Below are positions 51,198-59,642 of a DNA stretch of 64,000 nt, piece after piece. Location: the NCBI GenBank assembly GCA_002898535.1, contig BEHN01000001.1, positions 325,564-389,563 on the forward strand, read 5' to 3'. Numbering within the stretch: the first letter of the stretch is position 1; each line of letters opens with the position of its first letter. Both the position numbers and the translations under genes were made by a program. Under the pieces are notes generated by a model. The model ran no database searches and was not told the origin of the DNA. It was given only the letters and a program-made list of their open reading frames with translations. This stretch comes from a bacterium HR11 (lineage in GTDB: Bacteria > Acidobacteriota > HRBIN11).

Positions 51198-52199
51198 TCA
51201 CGCCGTATCGACCCAGAGCCGGCGACCCTGATGATTGGGGGCGACGACCTCGATGGTCGCCGCCTCGGCGAGCGGCCGTCCGTCGGGGCCGGACCGACGG
51301 CGGAGGGCCGCCGCCAGCCGCTCGGCCTGGGCTTCGTCGGCCGCCAGTCCGTAGACCGTCGGCCCCCAGGAACTCTGGCCCGCCCCGGCGGCCCCTAATT
51401 CAAGCAGGGCCTCGACGCACGCCGCCGAGACGGGGTTCGCATAACGGCCGCCCTGAACGGGCGCGAAGGCATCTCCGACGATCTGCTGGATTTCGGTCAG
51501 GGCGCGTCCGAAAGTCACGATGTCCCCTTCCAGAAGGGCCGGCAGAAGTTGGAGCAGGACGAGGCGGCAGAGCCGTCCGACCGTCTCCGGGCTCATCGAG
51601 ACCCGTCGGGCAAAGGCCTCCTCCTCGACGTCGCCGTAAATCCCCCGGGCGTCCCTGGGAATGACCAGCACAAAGCGCCAGCCCGGCGGCAAGGCGTACC
51701 GTCCCAAGAGAGGCGCCAGGCCGGCGTCGGTCCCGTCCGTACGACGACCGCCCTCCAGGACGAGACCCCCGTATAAATAAGTCCAGGTCCCGACGCCTGA
51801 GCGCCGGCCACGCCCGGCCAGGCGGCAGAGCTCGACGGCCGGGAGGTCCCAACCGACCATCCGGGCCAGGGCCTCGACGACGGCCAAGTGAAGCTGGGTC
51901 CCGGACCCCAGGCCGACGTGGGCCGGGATCACCTGATGGACCTCGATGGCCGCGCCCGGCGGTACGGTCCGACCCGCCGTCCGGGCCGCCTCGAAAAACC
52001 GCTCGGCGATAGCCCGGACCCGCTCTGCCCAGGGCCCACGGACCGTGAGGTCGGACGCCGGCCGGACGGCGACCCGAACGACGGGCCGCTCGACGGCGAC
52101 CCCCAGGCCCCCAAAACGTCGCCCCAGGCCACCTTCCAAGTCCAGCATCCCCAGATGCAGACGGGCAGGGGCCTGGACCCAAATCGTCCTCTCCGTCAT
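51198..52199 (-). CDS. mptG: beta-ribofuranosylaminobenzene 5'-phosphate synthase
   Basis: A 333-residue GHMP-fold enzyme for the first committed step of tetrahydromethanopterin synthesis (4-hydroxybenzoate or 4-aminobenzoate plus PRPP). The start VQAPARLHLGMLDL and the loop PAHVGLGSGTQLHLAVVEAL are characteristic, as is the C-terminal GQSSWGPTVYGLA. The ATG overlaps the DUF447 stop by 4 bases. It shows that the organism makes its own methanopterin-type cofactor. Confidence 0.94.
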   Translation of the reverse strand: MTERTIWVQAPARLHLGMLDLEGGLGRRFGGLGVAVERPVVRVAVRPASDLTVRGPWAERVRAIAERFFEAARTAGRTVPPGAAIEVHQVIPAHVGLGSGTQLHLAVVEALARMVGWDLPAVELCRLAGRGRRSGVGTWTYLYGGLVLEGGRRTDGTDAGLAPLLGRYALPPGWRFVLVIPRDARGIYGDVEEEAFARRVSMSPETVGRLCRLVLLQLLPALLEGDIVTFGRALTEIQQIVGDAFAPVQGGRYANPVSAACVEALLELGAAGAGQSSWGPTVYGLAADEAQAERLAAALRRRSGPDGRPLAEAATIEVVAPNHQGRRLWVDTA

Positions 52200-52780
52200 G
52201 GCGGTCGTTCCGATGAGGCCTGCGTCGCGGCCGCCCGTTGCACATACTCGGTCAGGAGGTCCATGGCCGCGTGCTCCCGGGGTCCGCCCGTCTTATCGAC
52301 GATGACCTGCAGACGCTTCCAATCGGCCAGGATGGCGTCCATCGGCAGGAAGCGGACCCGCGTCGCCAGGATGGCCGCCTCGATGACGGCCGCCTGGGCC
52401 CGATTATAGCCGATGAACTCCCGTTGGAACCCGGCGTAGACGACCCGACCCGTCACCCGGGCCCGGGGCTCCCGGGCATCGACGTCTAAGACCTCCAGCT
52501 CCCGCCAGGAACAGGCATCGTCCAGGACGGCACCTCGGACGACGCGGGCCGGGTGCCAGGGGAACTCGGGGTCCGAGATGGCGGCCGCCGCAAAGAAGTA
52601 CACATTGTCCGTCAGGTTGACGACCGCCTGCCGCGTAACGACCACGTTTCGAAAAGTCTTCGTGTCTTGATAGGGCTTCAAGACGATGACGGCATCGCCC
52701 CACTCGACGCCCATCGGGGCAAAATTGACGTGCCCGTTTTCATCACATGTCGTCACGATGGTCTCGACGATGAATGGCAC
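52196..52780 (-). CDS. DUF447-family protein of the methanopterin cluster
   Basis: A 194-residue DUF447 protein (flavin-reductase-like split barrel). It opens ETIVTTCDENGHVNFAPMGVEW, the signature of the family, which is found in methanogens and in H4MPT-containing bacteria. Reaction unknown; a methanopterin-related reduction is possible. GTG start, with AAGGGG eight bases upstream. Overlaps mptG by ATGA. Confidence 0.88.
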   Translation of the reverse strand: MPFIVETIVTTCDENGHVNFAPMGVEWGDAVIVLKPYQDTKTFRNVVVTRQAVVNLTDNVYFFAAAAISDPEFPWHPARVVRGAVLDDACSWRELEVLDVDAREPRARVTGRVVYAGFQREFIGYNRAQAAVIEAAILATRVRFLPMDAILADWKRLQVIVDKTGGPREHAAMDLLTEYVQRAAATQASSERPP

Positions 52781-52799
52781 GGCCGAGTCCCCTTGAAAT

Positions 52800-52973
52800 C
52801 AGCGACCGCGGACTCGGCATTACCGTATAAGATGCAAGATACCGAATGCAAGACGTAAGATGTCAGGCCGCTTATCGCTTTGGGGCAAGTCAGCAGTGGG
52901 CAAATAGGCAGGCAGGGAAATAGGGAGCGCAGGCGTCCCGAGCAGTCGCCCCTTATCCTCCCAACGCCGGCCG
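52800..52973. repeat. short-repeat gap before fwdC end
   Basis: AGATGCAAGATACCGAATGCAAGACG units (52828-52858), GGGCAAGTCAGCAGTGGGCAAATAGGCAGGCAGG octamers (52882-52917) and a palindromic unit (GCCGGCCGTCATGCCGG, 52965-52981) that reaches into the fwdC stop region. It contains no gene. Confidence 0.5.
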
Positions 52974-53795
52974 TCATGCCGGGGCCCACTGCAGGATCTC
53001 GCCCTTCCCGGGGACGGCCGTATCACCGGTATAGCGATGGTAGACGCCTTCCAAGGCTTCCGGGGGGATCGGGAATCCCAGAGTTTGCAGGTAGCGAAAG
53101 TACAGGCGCAGAAAAACCGGTCGGTACGTACAGGCGTAGAGAAAGGTCGGCAGAAGCGCCACGGGCCGGAAGGCGACGATCGTCCCCCGGACCATCCAGG
53201 CGCCGGTCCGGATCCCGGCGGCGCCGAACAAAAAGATCGTCCCGCCCCGCATGTGGAGACCGGCAAAGTCCCCGACCGTCCCCCCCACGGCGATGAGACC
53301 CCGGCGGAGCCGCATACCGACCTCCGGGCCGGCAGACCCCTCGATGAGGATCGTCCCGCCCTGCATGCCCACGGGGCTTCCCCGGTAGCCGGCCCCGACC
53401 TGACCGCCGGCGTTCCCGTGGACGTAAATCCGCCCGCCGGTCATCTCGGCCCCCAGCCAGTCGGAAGCGTTTCCGAAGACTTCGATCGTCCCGCCCCGCA
53501 TGAAGGCGCCCAGGTGCATCCCCACGTCCCCACGGATGACGATCCGCCCCCGCGTCATGCCCCGGCCGATCCAGCGGACTTTTCGGAGGTCGCCCTCGAT
53601 GCGAATCTCTTCACCGTCGCCGTCGACTTCGACCTCGAAGAAGTCCCCGAGCCGTCGGGTCCGCTTCCCCAGAAAGACCGGCAGGGCCTGGATCTCTTCT
53701 CGCGACTTGCCGGCCAGGACGTCCGGACAGACGACCTCGGCTTCTAAGGGGACGTGCGGCGTCTCCCGAAGTTTCAAGGTAATGGTTCCGGCCAT
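52974..53795 (-). CDS. fwdC: formylmethanofuran dehydrogenase subunit C
   Basis: A 273-residue right-handed beta-helix subunit (GXGXG family). Repeated GGxIxVxGxAG turns run from residue about 85 to 205 (RGGTIEVFGNASD, TGGRIYVHGNAGG, QGGTILIEGSAG). It is the structural core that holds subunits A, B and D in the Fwd/Fmd/Fhc complexes. It lies 71 bases after fwdA, with a repeat-like octamer (GGCAGATGGGC) between them. Confidence 0.95.
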   Translation of the reverse strand: MAGTITLKLRETPHVPLEAEVVCPDVLAGKSREEIQALPVFLGKRTRRLGDFFEVEVDGDGEEIRIEGDLRKVRWIGRGMTRGRIVIRGDVGMHLGAFMRGGTIEVFGNASDWLGAEMTGGRIYVHGNAGGQVGAGYRGSPVGMQGGTILIEGSAGPEVGMRLRRGLIAVGGTVGDFAGLHMRGGTIFLFGAAGIRTGAWMVRGTIVAFRPVALLPTFLYACTYRPVFLRLYFRYLQTLGFPIPPEALEGVYHRYTGDTAVPGKGEILQWAPA

Positions 53796-53866
53796 CGCTC
53801 CAGGGGCTCGCCTTCAGCGTTCGGGTAGATAGGCAGATGGGCCATCTTTATCCAAGCCCCGCTCGC

Positions 53867-55507
53867 CTAAGAGCGGGGTCCGGCGCCGCAAGGGCGGACC
53901 TCGGCCGAATGGATTCGCTCCAGCTCGACGGGGTAATTCGCAAAGGAGACCGTGTAGTAGTGCTCAAAGAGCGGCCGGAGAAAGGTCTCGATGCCCTCGT
54001 CGTAAGCGGGCCGGACGACGAATTCCCGACCCAGGACCGTCTTTCGAATCTCGCCGTCCTCGACGACGACCTCGCCGGCCTTGATGACGTACCGGGGCCG
54101 GGCGAACATCCGGCCCGGGTCCGGGTCCTCATCGTAAATGACGATATCGGCATCGGCCCCGGCGCCCAGATGGCCTTTTTGCGAGAGGCCCAGGGCCCGC
54201 GCCGGGCCCGCCGACGTGATGACGACGATTTCAGACAGCGTGTATTCCCGGTCGATGTCTGGGAGGACGATTCGCTTCAGGACCTTGGATGGCAGGGCCT
54301 TCAGACGCTCCCGGCGATAGTCGGCGTCCATCAGAAGGCGGATAATTTCCGGATACCGCCAGAAGGCGCCTCCATTGGGGTGGTCCGTCGTCAGGAAGAT
54401 CCGCCAGGGATCTTGGACCAACAGGAGAAGCTCGAGACCCACGGCCCACTGGACGGCGTTGACCAGGCTTCGCTCCCGGTAGACGTACGGGACGATGCCG
54501 CACCCCGTCTCGTTCTCGATGTCCATGTTGCCCCACTTGTGGCCCGTCAGTTGATACAGGAGGTACTGCCAGGGCCCGTCGGCCGTGACCGTGACGGTGT
54601 CGCCGAAGAGGACGGCCCCGGCGTCGGCCGTCAGGTTCGGGTGGTCGTTCAGGTACTCGGCGATGCGCGGGGCCTCGGACCGGAACGTGGACCAGTCGTC
54701 GCCGCCGTAGGCATGGAACTGCAGGTGGGCCAAATGCGCCCGTCGGCCCTCCAGGAGCTTCATCGTCTCGAGGGTCGTGGCGAAGTTGCCCGGCAGGCCG
54801 AGTTGGTTGCAGTGGAGATGGAGGGGATGGGGCAGGCCGAGGTCCTCGGCGATCTGGGCCAGGGCCGTGATGATCCGGGCCGGCGTCACCCGTTGGTAGC
54901 CGGGGACCGGCTCAAAGAGGCCCTGGACGTTTTGGCCCCACTTCCAGGCGGCGACCCCGCCGGGGTTGACGGCTTTCAGGCCGTAGGCCTTGGCGGCCCA
55001 TACCAGCCAGGCGACGACGTGGCGGACCCGCTCGTAGTCCTCCGCCTCCAGGAGGTCCATGACGATCTCGTTGTTCCCGATCAGGAGGTAACAGCCCTTG
55101 TCTACGATAGGGGTGTCGCGAAGTTCCTCATGGGTGTGCTTGGCCGTCAGGACCGGGACGGCGGCCTCGAAGATCGTCGTCCAGCCCATCGAAGCGTACA
55201 TGTAGCCGGTCGCGAAGGTCGAGGGCGCCACGCCGCCGATGCCGGCTCGACGGGCGGGCGTGCGGGCCAGGGCGACGGCCCGCCGGTGGTCTTCGGGGAT
55301 CATCTCCCGGGCGAAGTTGATGGCCGCCCCGGCGATGTGGGTGTGGATGTCGACCCCGCCGGGCAGGACGACCATCCCCGTGGCGTCGATGACCCGCCCG
55401 CCCGGCACGTCCTCCACGATGCGACCGTCCGCCACACAGACGTCTCGGCAAACCCCGTCCAGGCCGTGGACGGGGTCGTAGACCTTGCCGCCCTTGATGC
55501 GAAGCAT
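53867..55507 (-). CDS. fwdA: formylmethanofuran dehydrogenase subunit A (formate-releasing hydrolase)
   Basis: A 546-residue amidohydrolase that binds two zinc ions and hydrolyses or forms formyl-methanofuran with formate. Metal ligands are visible: HTH in VDIHTHIAG (near residue 58), the lysine to be carboxylated in LKAVNPGG, His in LHCNQLG and HLQFHAYGG, and Asp in TTDHPNGG. The ATG at 55507 gives the standard [12 protein letters not shown] start. Three bases upstream is an unbroken run of 14 G (coding strand), which replaces a normal ribosome site and could vary in length. Downstream of fwdB. Confidence 0.95.
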   Translation of the reverse strand: MLRIKGGKVYDPVHGLDGVCRDVCVADGRIVEDVPGGRVIDATGMVVLPGGVDIHTHIAGAAINFAREMIPEDHRRAVALARTPARRAGIGGVAPSTFATGYMYASMGWTTIFEAAVPVLTAKHTHEELRDTPIVDKGCYLLIGNNEIVMDLLEAEDYERVRHVVAWLVWAAKAYGLKAVNPGGVAAWKWGQNVQGLFEPVPGYQRVTPARIITALAQIAEDLGLPHPLHLHCNQLGLPGNFATTLETMKLLEGRRAHLAHLQFHAYGGDDWSTFRSEAPRIAEYLNDHPNLTADAGAVLFGDTVTVTADGPWQYLLYQLTGHKWGNMDIENETGCGIVPYVYRERSLVNAVQWAVGLELLLLVQDPWRIFLTTDHPNGGAFWRYPEIIRLLMDADYRRERLKALPSKVLKRIVLPDIDREYTLSEIVVITSAGPARALGLSQKGHLGAGADADIVIYDEDPDPGRMFARPRYVIKAGEVVVEDGEIRKTVLGREFVVRPAYDEGIETFLRPLFEHYYTVSFANYPVELERIHSAEVRPCGAGPRS

Positions 55508-55510
55508 CGT

Positions 55511-55524
55511 CCCCCCCCCCCCCC
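55511..55524 (-). promoter_or_regulatory. 14-base G homopolymer at the fwdA start
   Basis: On the coding strand 14 consecutive G end three bases before the fwdA ATG, preceded by CCCCAT. The run can act as a Shine-Dalgarno-like G tract. An ATG formed at its 5' edge (55526) is +1 relative to fwdA, while an upstream frame (from 55561) is in phase. A change in length would switch these relations, as in slipped-strand phase variation. Run length may also be a sequencing artefact. Confidence 0.6.
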
Positions 55525-55593
55525 ATGGGGTATGACCCGCCGCCTGGGTCCGTGCCGGCACCCAAGCCCCCTTCGTCGGGGTGAACCGTGCTG

Positions 55594-56919
55594 TTAAGAG
55601 TCCGCGCCGACCGACGATGTCTCACCGCCGGTCCGGCCCGCCAGGGCCTGGCGGATGCGTCGGAGGACCTCCTCGTCGGTCGGGTACGGCGACCGCAGGG
55701 CCGGTCGGAGGGGGATCGGGACCTCGTCCATGCGGTAGACGGTCCCCCCGGCGCTGATACCCGTCGCCGCCGTCAGGATCCCGACCCGGGCGATGCGCAT
55801 CGTCGTACTGACCTTGGGGTCCAGGACGATCGTCGGGACCCGCTTCAGGTGCTCGATGGCCGGCTGGGGCATCGTCGCCGCCGGGTCGGCCCCGACGACC
55901 AGGACGGCGTCTACGTCGCCCCGGACGAGGAGGTCAATGGTCGAAAATTCTCCCGGATTGTAGCGAGGATAACCCCGGTTGAAGCAGACGCCGAAGGGAT
56001 AGCCCGTCGTCCAGCGGAGGACCGTGTCGGCGCCCGTGACGTTGCCGTGGCCCCGCATCGGCATGGCGATGAACTTCGTGAAGGCGTTCAGCTCGGCCGC
56101 CAGCGTCAGGACGGCCGACGAATTCATGTACTTCCCCCGCGTCATCGTCAGGCCCATCCCGAAGAATATCACGCCGAACCGGGCCCGCTTCATCCGCTCC
56201 GCCAGGTCCCGGAGCTGGTCGAGGGTCAGGCCCGTCTGGGCGACCCGCTCCGGGTCGACGGGCTGGTCCTTGATGATGGCCCGGAGGGCCGTCAGGACCT
56301 CGAAGTCCCGACCGGGCCGGATCTGCAGGAAAATGTCCGCCGCCCGGGCGCTGGGCGTCTCCCGGATGTCGACGAGGACCATCGTGCGGTCCTTCCGCCC
56401 GTTCGGGGTAAACTTCCCCTTGGGCGTCAGCGTGTACTTCGTAAAGTGCCGCGGATGGCACTCGGCCGGGTTGCCGCCCCAGTAGATGATGAGGTCGGCC
56501 CGGTTCTTGACCTCCCCCAACGTGCACGCCGGTTTGCCGCCCACCTGGACGGCTATCTCCGTCGGGCCGTGTCAGAGGGAGGTATGGCTGTCGACGATGC
56601 CGCCCGCCAGCTCGGCGAGGAACACGGCCTCCCGCTGGGCCTCCGAGGTGATGTTGCTGAGGCCGTAAATCAACGGCAGGTCGGCCCGGTCCAGGATCTC
56701 GGCCGCCCGTTCGACGGCGGCGTCCAGGGACGCCGGCTTCCCGTCGATCAGGGCGTCCGGATACAGCCGCTCGGCCGTATGATGGAGAAACCAGGCCTCG
56801 CCGAGGCTACAGGCGTTCTTCGCCTTGACGATGCGGTCCCCCTCGGCGTGGAGCTCGATGTCGTCGCACACACAGCCACAGAAGGTACACGTCGCGTTCT
56901 GGACGACGGTCACGGCCAT
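55594..56919 (-). CDS. fwdB: formylmethanofuran dehydrogenase subunit B, selenocysteine-containing
   Basis: A 441-residue catalytic subunit of the Mo/W-bis-MGD enzyme that reduces CO2 to formate inside the Fwd complex. The [4Fe-4S] motif [15 protein letters not shown] opens the chain. Codon 116 is an in-frame TGA (56572-56574) in the setting SL-U-HGPTE, the place of the metal-ligating Cys118 or Sec in archaeal FwdB/FwuB. Both sides are in one frame and fully conserved in style ([27 protein letters not shown]). A bacterial-type SECIS hairpin follows at 56536-56553. The ATG at 56919 has GGAGG six bases upstream; a GTG at 56925 is too close to it. A plain nonsense mutation is the alternative. 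Confidence 0.88.
56536..56553 (-). promoter_or_regulatory. putative SECIS element in fwdB mRNA
   Basis: Starting 19 bases after the UGA, GCCGUCC pairs with GGGCGGC (seven pairs, one of them U-G) around an AGGU tetraloop. Bacterial SECIS hairpins have a short stem about 16-37 bases past the UGA and a G within the first two loop bases, often GGU; all of these hold here. The first bases after UGA (CACGGCCC) match the fdhF-type context. A competing, shorter hairpin (GACGG/CCGUC) with an AGAUAG loop is possible. Confidence 0.72.
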
Positions 56920-56979
56920 CCACAACCTCCGGCTTTACCGTTCCTGTGACCCGTCCGGACCGGACGGGACTCGGAACGT

Positions 56980-57168
56980 TCAGCCCAGGACTCCGCCCCG
57001 CCAGCTCCCACGGACCCGACGGGGCATGTAAGCGCCCTCGTAAAGCATTTCCCAGGCCGGCGGGGACGGCGTTTCGCCCTCCGGCACCGAGGCCGTTTCA
57101 CGGGTCGGCCCGTCCGACCCATCCCAGACGGCCCGGGTCTCCTGTTTCGACTCCATCGTCGTCCTCAC
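56980..57168 (-). CDS. possible small protein between fwdD and fwdB
   Basis: A 62-residue frame starting at GTG 57168, or 58 residues from the ATG at 57156. It is rich in Glu, Pro, Gly and Arg and ends WEMLYEGAYMPRRVRGSWRGGVLG. No family is recognised and the ribosome site is weak. It stands in the fwd operon direction, 60 bases before fwdB, and the sequence is less repeat-like than other gaps, so it may be a real small subunit or linker. Equally it may be chance. Confidence 0.35.
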   Translation of the reverse strand: MRTTMESKQETRAVWDGSDGPTRETASVPEGETPSPPAWEMLYEGAYMPRRVRGSWRGGVLG

Positions 57169-57444
57169 GGGACCCTCGGAATAACGGGCAAGAATTCATA
57201 ACGCCGACCATCATACCGGCGGCATCCCATCCGAGACGGACCAAGACGAGAGCACCGTCGGATTGGGAACGCCGGGAACAATCCGGGAGCATCCCGGTCC
57301 AAAGACCGGTCGGGTGGGCGCAGACAGACTATGGAACTCAAAGAGTGAGGGCCCTGGGGGTCGAGACACCCGTCCCGAGCCCCCGATACCCGACGACCGG
57401 ATCATCCAAGCGCACCTTTATGATACCCCAGGCGACCCCTCTTT
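57169..57444. other. gap between fwdD and the small frame
   Basis: Contains a palindromic unit (CCGACCATCATACCGGCGG, about 57203-57221), TCCGGGAGC..GCATCCCGG, and short CCCGAGCCCCCGATACCCGACGACC repeat sequence (57375-57399). No gene or terminator with a T tract is seen. Confidence 0.45.
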
Positions 57445-57819
57445 TCAAATTCCAGCCGGGTCGACAGAACCCTCCGGGACCGCCTCGACGGGCTCGATCT
57501 CGACCTCCCAGCCCTTGGAGGTCGGCATCCCCGTCCCGTCCGTATCGCCGCCCATCAGACGGCAGGTCGGCGGGCCGTAAGGGACAAAGACGATGCCAGC
57601 CGGGACCTTGCCCGCCTGGCATCGAAAGACGGCCTCTCCGTATTCGGTCCGGACCCGGACGGTCCCGCCGGGCGAGACCCCGAGGGCCTTCATGTCTTCG
57701 GGATGCATCGTCAGAGTCGTCACGATCTCTTCGTAGTCGGCCGTGTCTTTCCCGACGTTAATTTGCCGGCCTTGCTTGGCCGTGCGGCCGGCGATCAGGA
57801 TGAACCGTCGTTCTGCCAT
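57445..57819 (-). CDS. fwdD: formylmethanofuran dehydrogenase subunit D (MGD-binding)
   Basis: A 124-residue molybdopterin-dinucleotide-binding subunit. The start FILIAGRTAKQG, the middle MHPEDMKALGVSPGGTVRVRTEYG and the end FVPYGPPTCRLMGGDTDGTGMPTSKG match archaeal FwdD/FmdD closely in layout. It supplies the second half of the pterin pocket for FwdB. This subunit is expected only where FwdB carries Mo/W-MGD, which supports a catalytic dehydrogenase. GGGAGG precedes the ATG at 57819. Confidence 0.93.
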   Translation of the reverse strand: MAERRFILIAGRTAKQGRQINVGKDTADYEEIVTTLTMHPEDMKALGVSPGGTVRVRTEYGEAVFRCQAGKVPAGIVFVPYGPPTCRLMGGDTDGTGMPTSKGWEVEIEPVEAVPEGSVDPAGI

Positions 57820-58023
57820 GCTACCTCCCCGGACGAAATTCGGGGAATCCATTCCATCGATTCCAGGGCAGGGGCGAGGGATACAGCGTACAGAATGCAA
57901 GACGCCGTTGGCAAGGCACTGGGCCCCCGGGCTCAGAAATCGGAGAGGCGTGCCTGGGAATCCCCCCATCCGGCCACCCGGTGGGAGGGGCATCCCTCCC
58001 ACCGGGCCAGCCCATGCCAGGCT

Positions 58024-58485
58024 TCATTTGGCTTCCAAGATCTTCAGCACGACTTGCGCCAGGATGCGGACCGTAGCGTCCGGGTCCTCCAAAGCGATCC
58101 GTCGTAATGTGGGGATGGCTGCCTTATCCCCAAAGTCGATGAGGGCCAAGACGGCCGTCGACCGGATCGACGGATGGGGGTCACTCTGAGCGACCTTCAG
58201 GACGGGTTCAAAGCCCCGCTTGTCCCCGATCTTCCCTAAGGCCAGGGCCGCGTTCCCACGCGTCCAGGGATTCTGGAAGGTCAGGGCTACCAACAGGGGT
58301 TCCACGGCCGGCGTACCGATACGGGCCAGGGCTGCCACAGCGGCGTCCTGTGTGGCCTTGTCGGGCGCGCCCAACTGCTGGATAAGAGAGCAAATTTCTG
58401 CAGATCGGTCCTGTGCGAAGGCCCCGCCCAAGGCGGCGAGCAGGACCGCCCATCCGACCAGGGTATAGCGTCGAACCCACATCAT
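58024..58485 (-). CDS. exported HEAT-repeat protein
   Basis: A 153-residue protein with a signal peptide (residues about 8-25, ending GAFAQ) and about four HEAT-like helical repeats (ALARIGTPAVEPLLVAL, ALGKIGDKRGFEPVLKV, ALIDFGDKAAIPTLRRI). These give a protein-binding scaffold. A GGGGGTGACC precedes the ATG at 58485. It lies 32 bases after the quinoprotein dehydrogenase gene and may assist it in the periplasm. Confidence 0.85.
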   Translation of the reverse strand: MMWVRRYTLVGWAVLLAALGGAFAQDRSAEICSLIQQLGAPDKATQDAAVAALARIGTPAVEPLLVALTFQNPWTRGNAALALGKIGDKRGFEPVLKVAQSDPHPSIRSTAVLALIDFGDKAAIPTLRRIALEDPDATVRILAQVVLKILEAK

Positions 58486-58517
58486 GGTCACCCCCTGATA
58501 GGTGCGGTCATGGTGTT

Positions 58518-59642
58518 TTATTTTTTGTAGCTGATGCGGTAGATAGCGTGCGCTTGGTCGTCCGACACGAGCATGGAGCCGTCAGGGAGGATGAGCAGGT
58601 CGACGGGTCGGCCCCACACGCCCTCATAGGTATTTCCCTGGACCCATCCCTCGGCGAAGACCTCGTAGCCGACTACCTGGTCGCCCTTCAGGCGGACGAC
58701 CGTGATACGATAGCCACTCGGTGTCGAACGGTCCCACGACCCGTGTTCGGCGATGAACATCTGGTTCTGGTACTCCCGGGGGAACATCTTGCCCGTGTAG
58801 AAACGAACGCCCAGGGGCGCGGCGTGGGGCGGAAGCTCCAAGACCGGCGGCGTGAACTCGGTGCAAGCCCGCTTTTTCCCGAATTCGGGGTCCGACACGG
58901 ACTTCCCGAAACAATACGGAAATCCGAAGTGAAGACCCGGTCGAGGTGCGCTGTTCAGCTCTTCCGGCGGCACGTTATCGCCCAGGCCATCCCGTCCGTT
59001 GTCCGTGAACCAGAGGGTCTTCGTCCGGGGATTCCAGTCGAAGCCGACCGAATTCCGGACGCCCATCGCATAAGGCTCCAGACCCGTCCCGTCGGCGTTC
59101 ATCCGCATGATCGTGGCGTATAGGTCCGGCTTGGGTTCGCAGATGTTACAGGGTGCCCCGATGTTGAAGTAGAGTTTGCCATCCGGGCCGAAACGTAAGT
59201 ACTTCCAACCGTGCGGGGCGTCCGACGGCAAGTCCCCTCGGACGACGACGGGCGATGGCGGACTTTTGAGATTGTCTTCAATGCGGTCAAACCGCAAGAT
59301 CCGATTCACCTCGGCGACGTACAGGGCCCCGTCCCGGAAGGCGACGCCATTCGGCATGTAGAGGCCCTCGGCGATGGTGATGACCTCGTCAGCCTTGTAG
59401 TCCCGGTTCGTATCGACGACGGCGTAAACCTTCCCATGCGTACGGGTCCCTACGAATACAGTGCCCTTCGCCCCCAAGGCCATCGACCGGGCATCAACGA
59501 CCCGGGCGTAAACGTCGATGGTGAAACCGGGCGGTAGCTTCACCTTGTCCAGATGGACCGGCGGTAGAGCGCCTTGTCCCCCAGCCCCGCCGGCCATCAC
59601 CCCGACCAGGAGGACAGCCAGAAATATCGACCAGCGGCGCAT
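58518..59642 (-). CDS. PQQ-type soluble sugar/sorbosone dehydrogenase-like protein
   Basis: A 374-residue exported beta-propeller of the glucose/sorbosone dehydrogenase family, with a signal peptide (residues about 1-23). LPPGFTIDVYARV, AEGLYMPNGVAFRDGALYVAE, GVRNSVGFDWNPRTKTLWFTDNGRD and RPVDLLILPDGSMLVSDD are family hallmarks. Some members bind PQQ; true substrate unknown. GGAGGGG precedes the ATG. The neighbouring MoxJ-like/cytochrome c fusion would suit a quinoprotein electron-acceptor role. Confidence 0.88.
   Translation of the reverse strand: MRRWSIFLAVLLVGVMAGGAGGQGALPPVHLDKVKLPPGFTIDVYARVVDARSMALGAKGTVFVGTRTHGKVYAVVDTNRDYKADEVITIAEGLYMPNGVAFRDGALYVAEVNRILRFDRIEDNLKSPPSPVVVRGDLPSDAPHGWKYLRFGPDGKLYFNIGAPCNICEPKPDLYATIMRMNADGTGLEPYAMGVRNSVGFDWNPRTKTLWFTDNGRDGLGDNVPPEELNSAPRPGLHFGFPYCFGKSVSDPEFGKKRACTEFTPPVLELPPHAAPLGVRFYTGKMFPREYQNQMFIAEHGSWDRSTPSGYRITVVRLKGDQVVGYEVFAEGWVQGNTYEGVWGRPVDLLILPDGSMLVSDDQAHAIYRISYKK

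Noticed and set aside
56572-56574. fwdB as a pseudogene broken by a nonsense mutation
   Set aside because: The stop falls exactly on the metal-ligand codon, the frame is otherwise open for 1326 bases with conserved motifs on both sides, and a SECIS-like hairpin follows. Not fully excluded without the Sec machinery.
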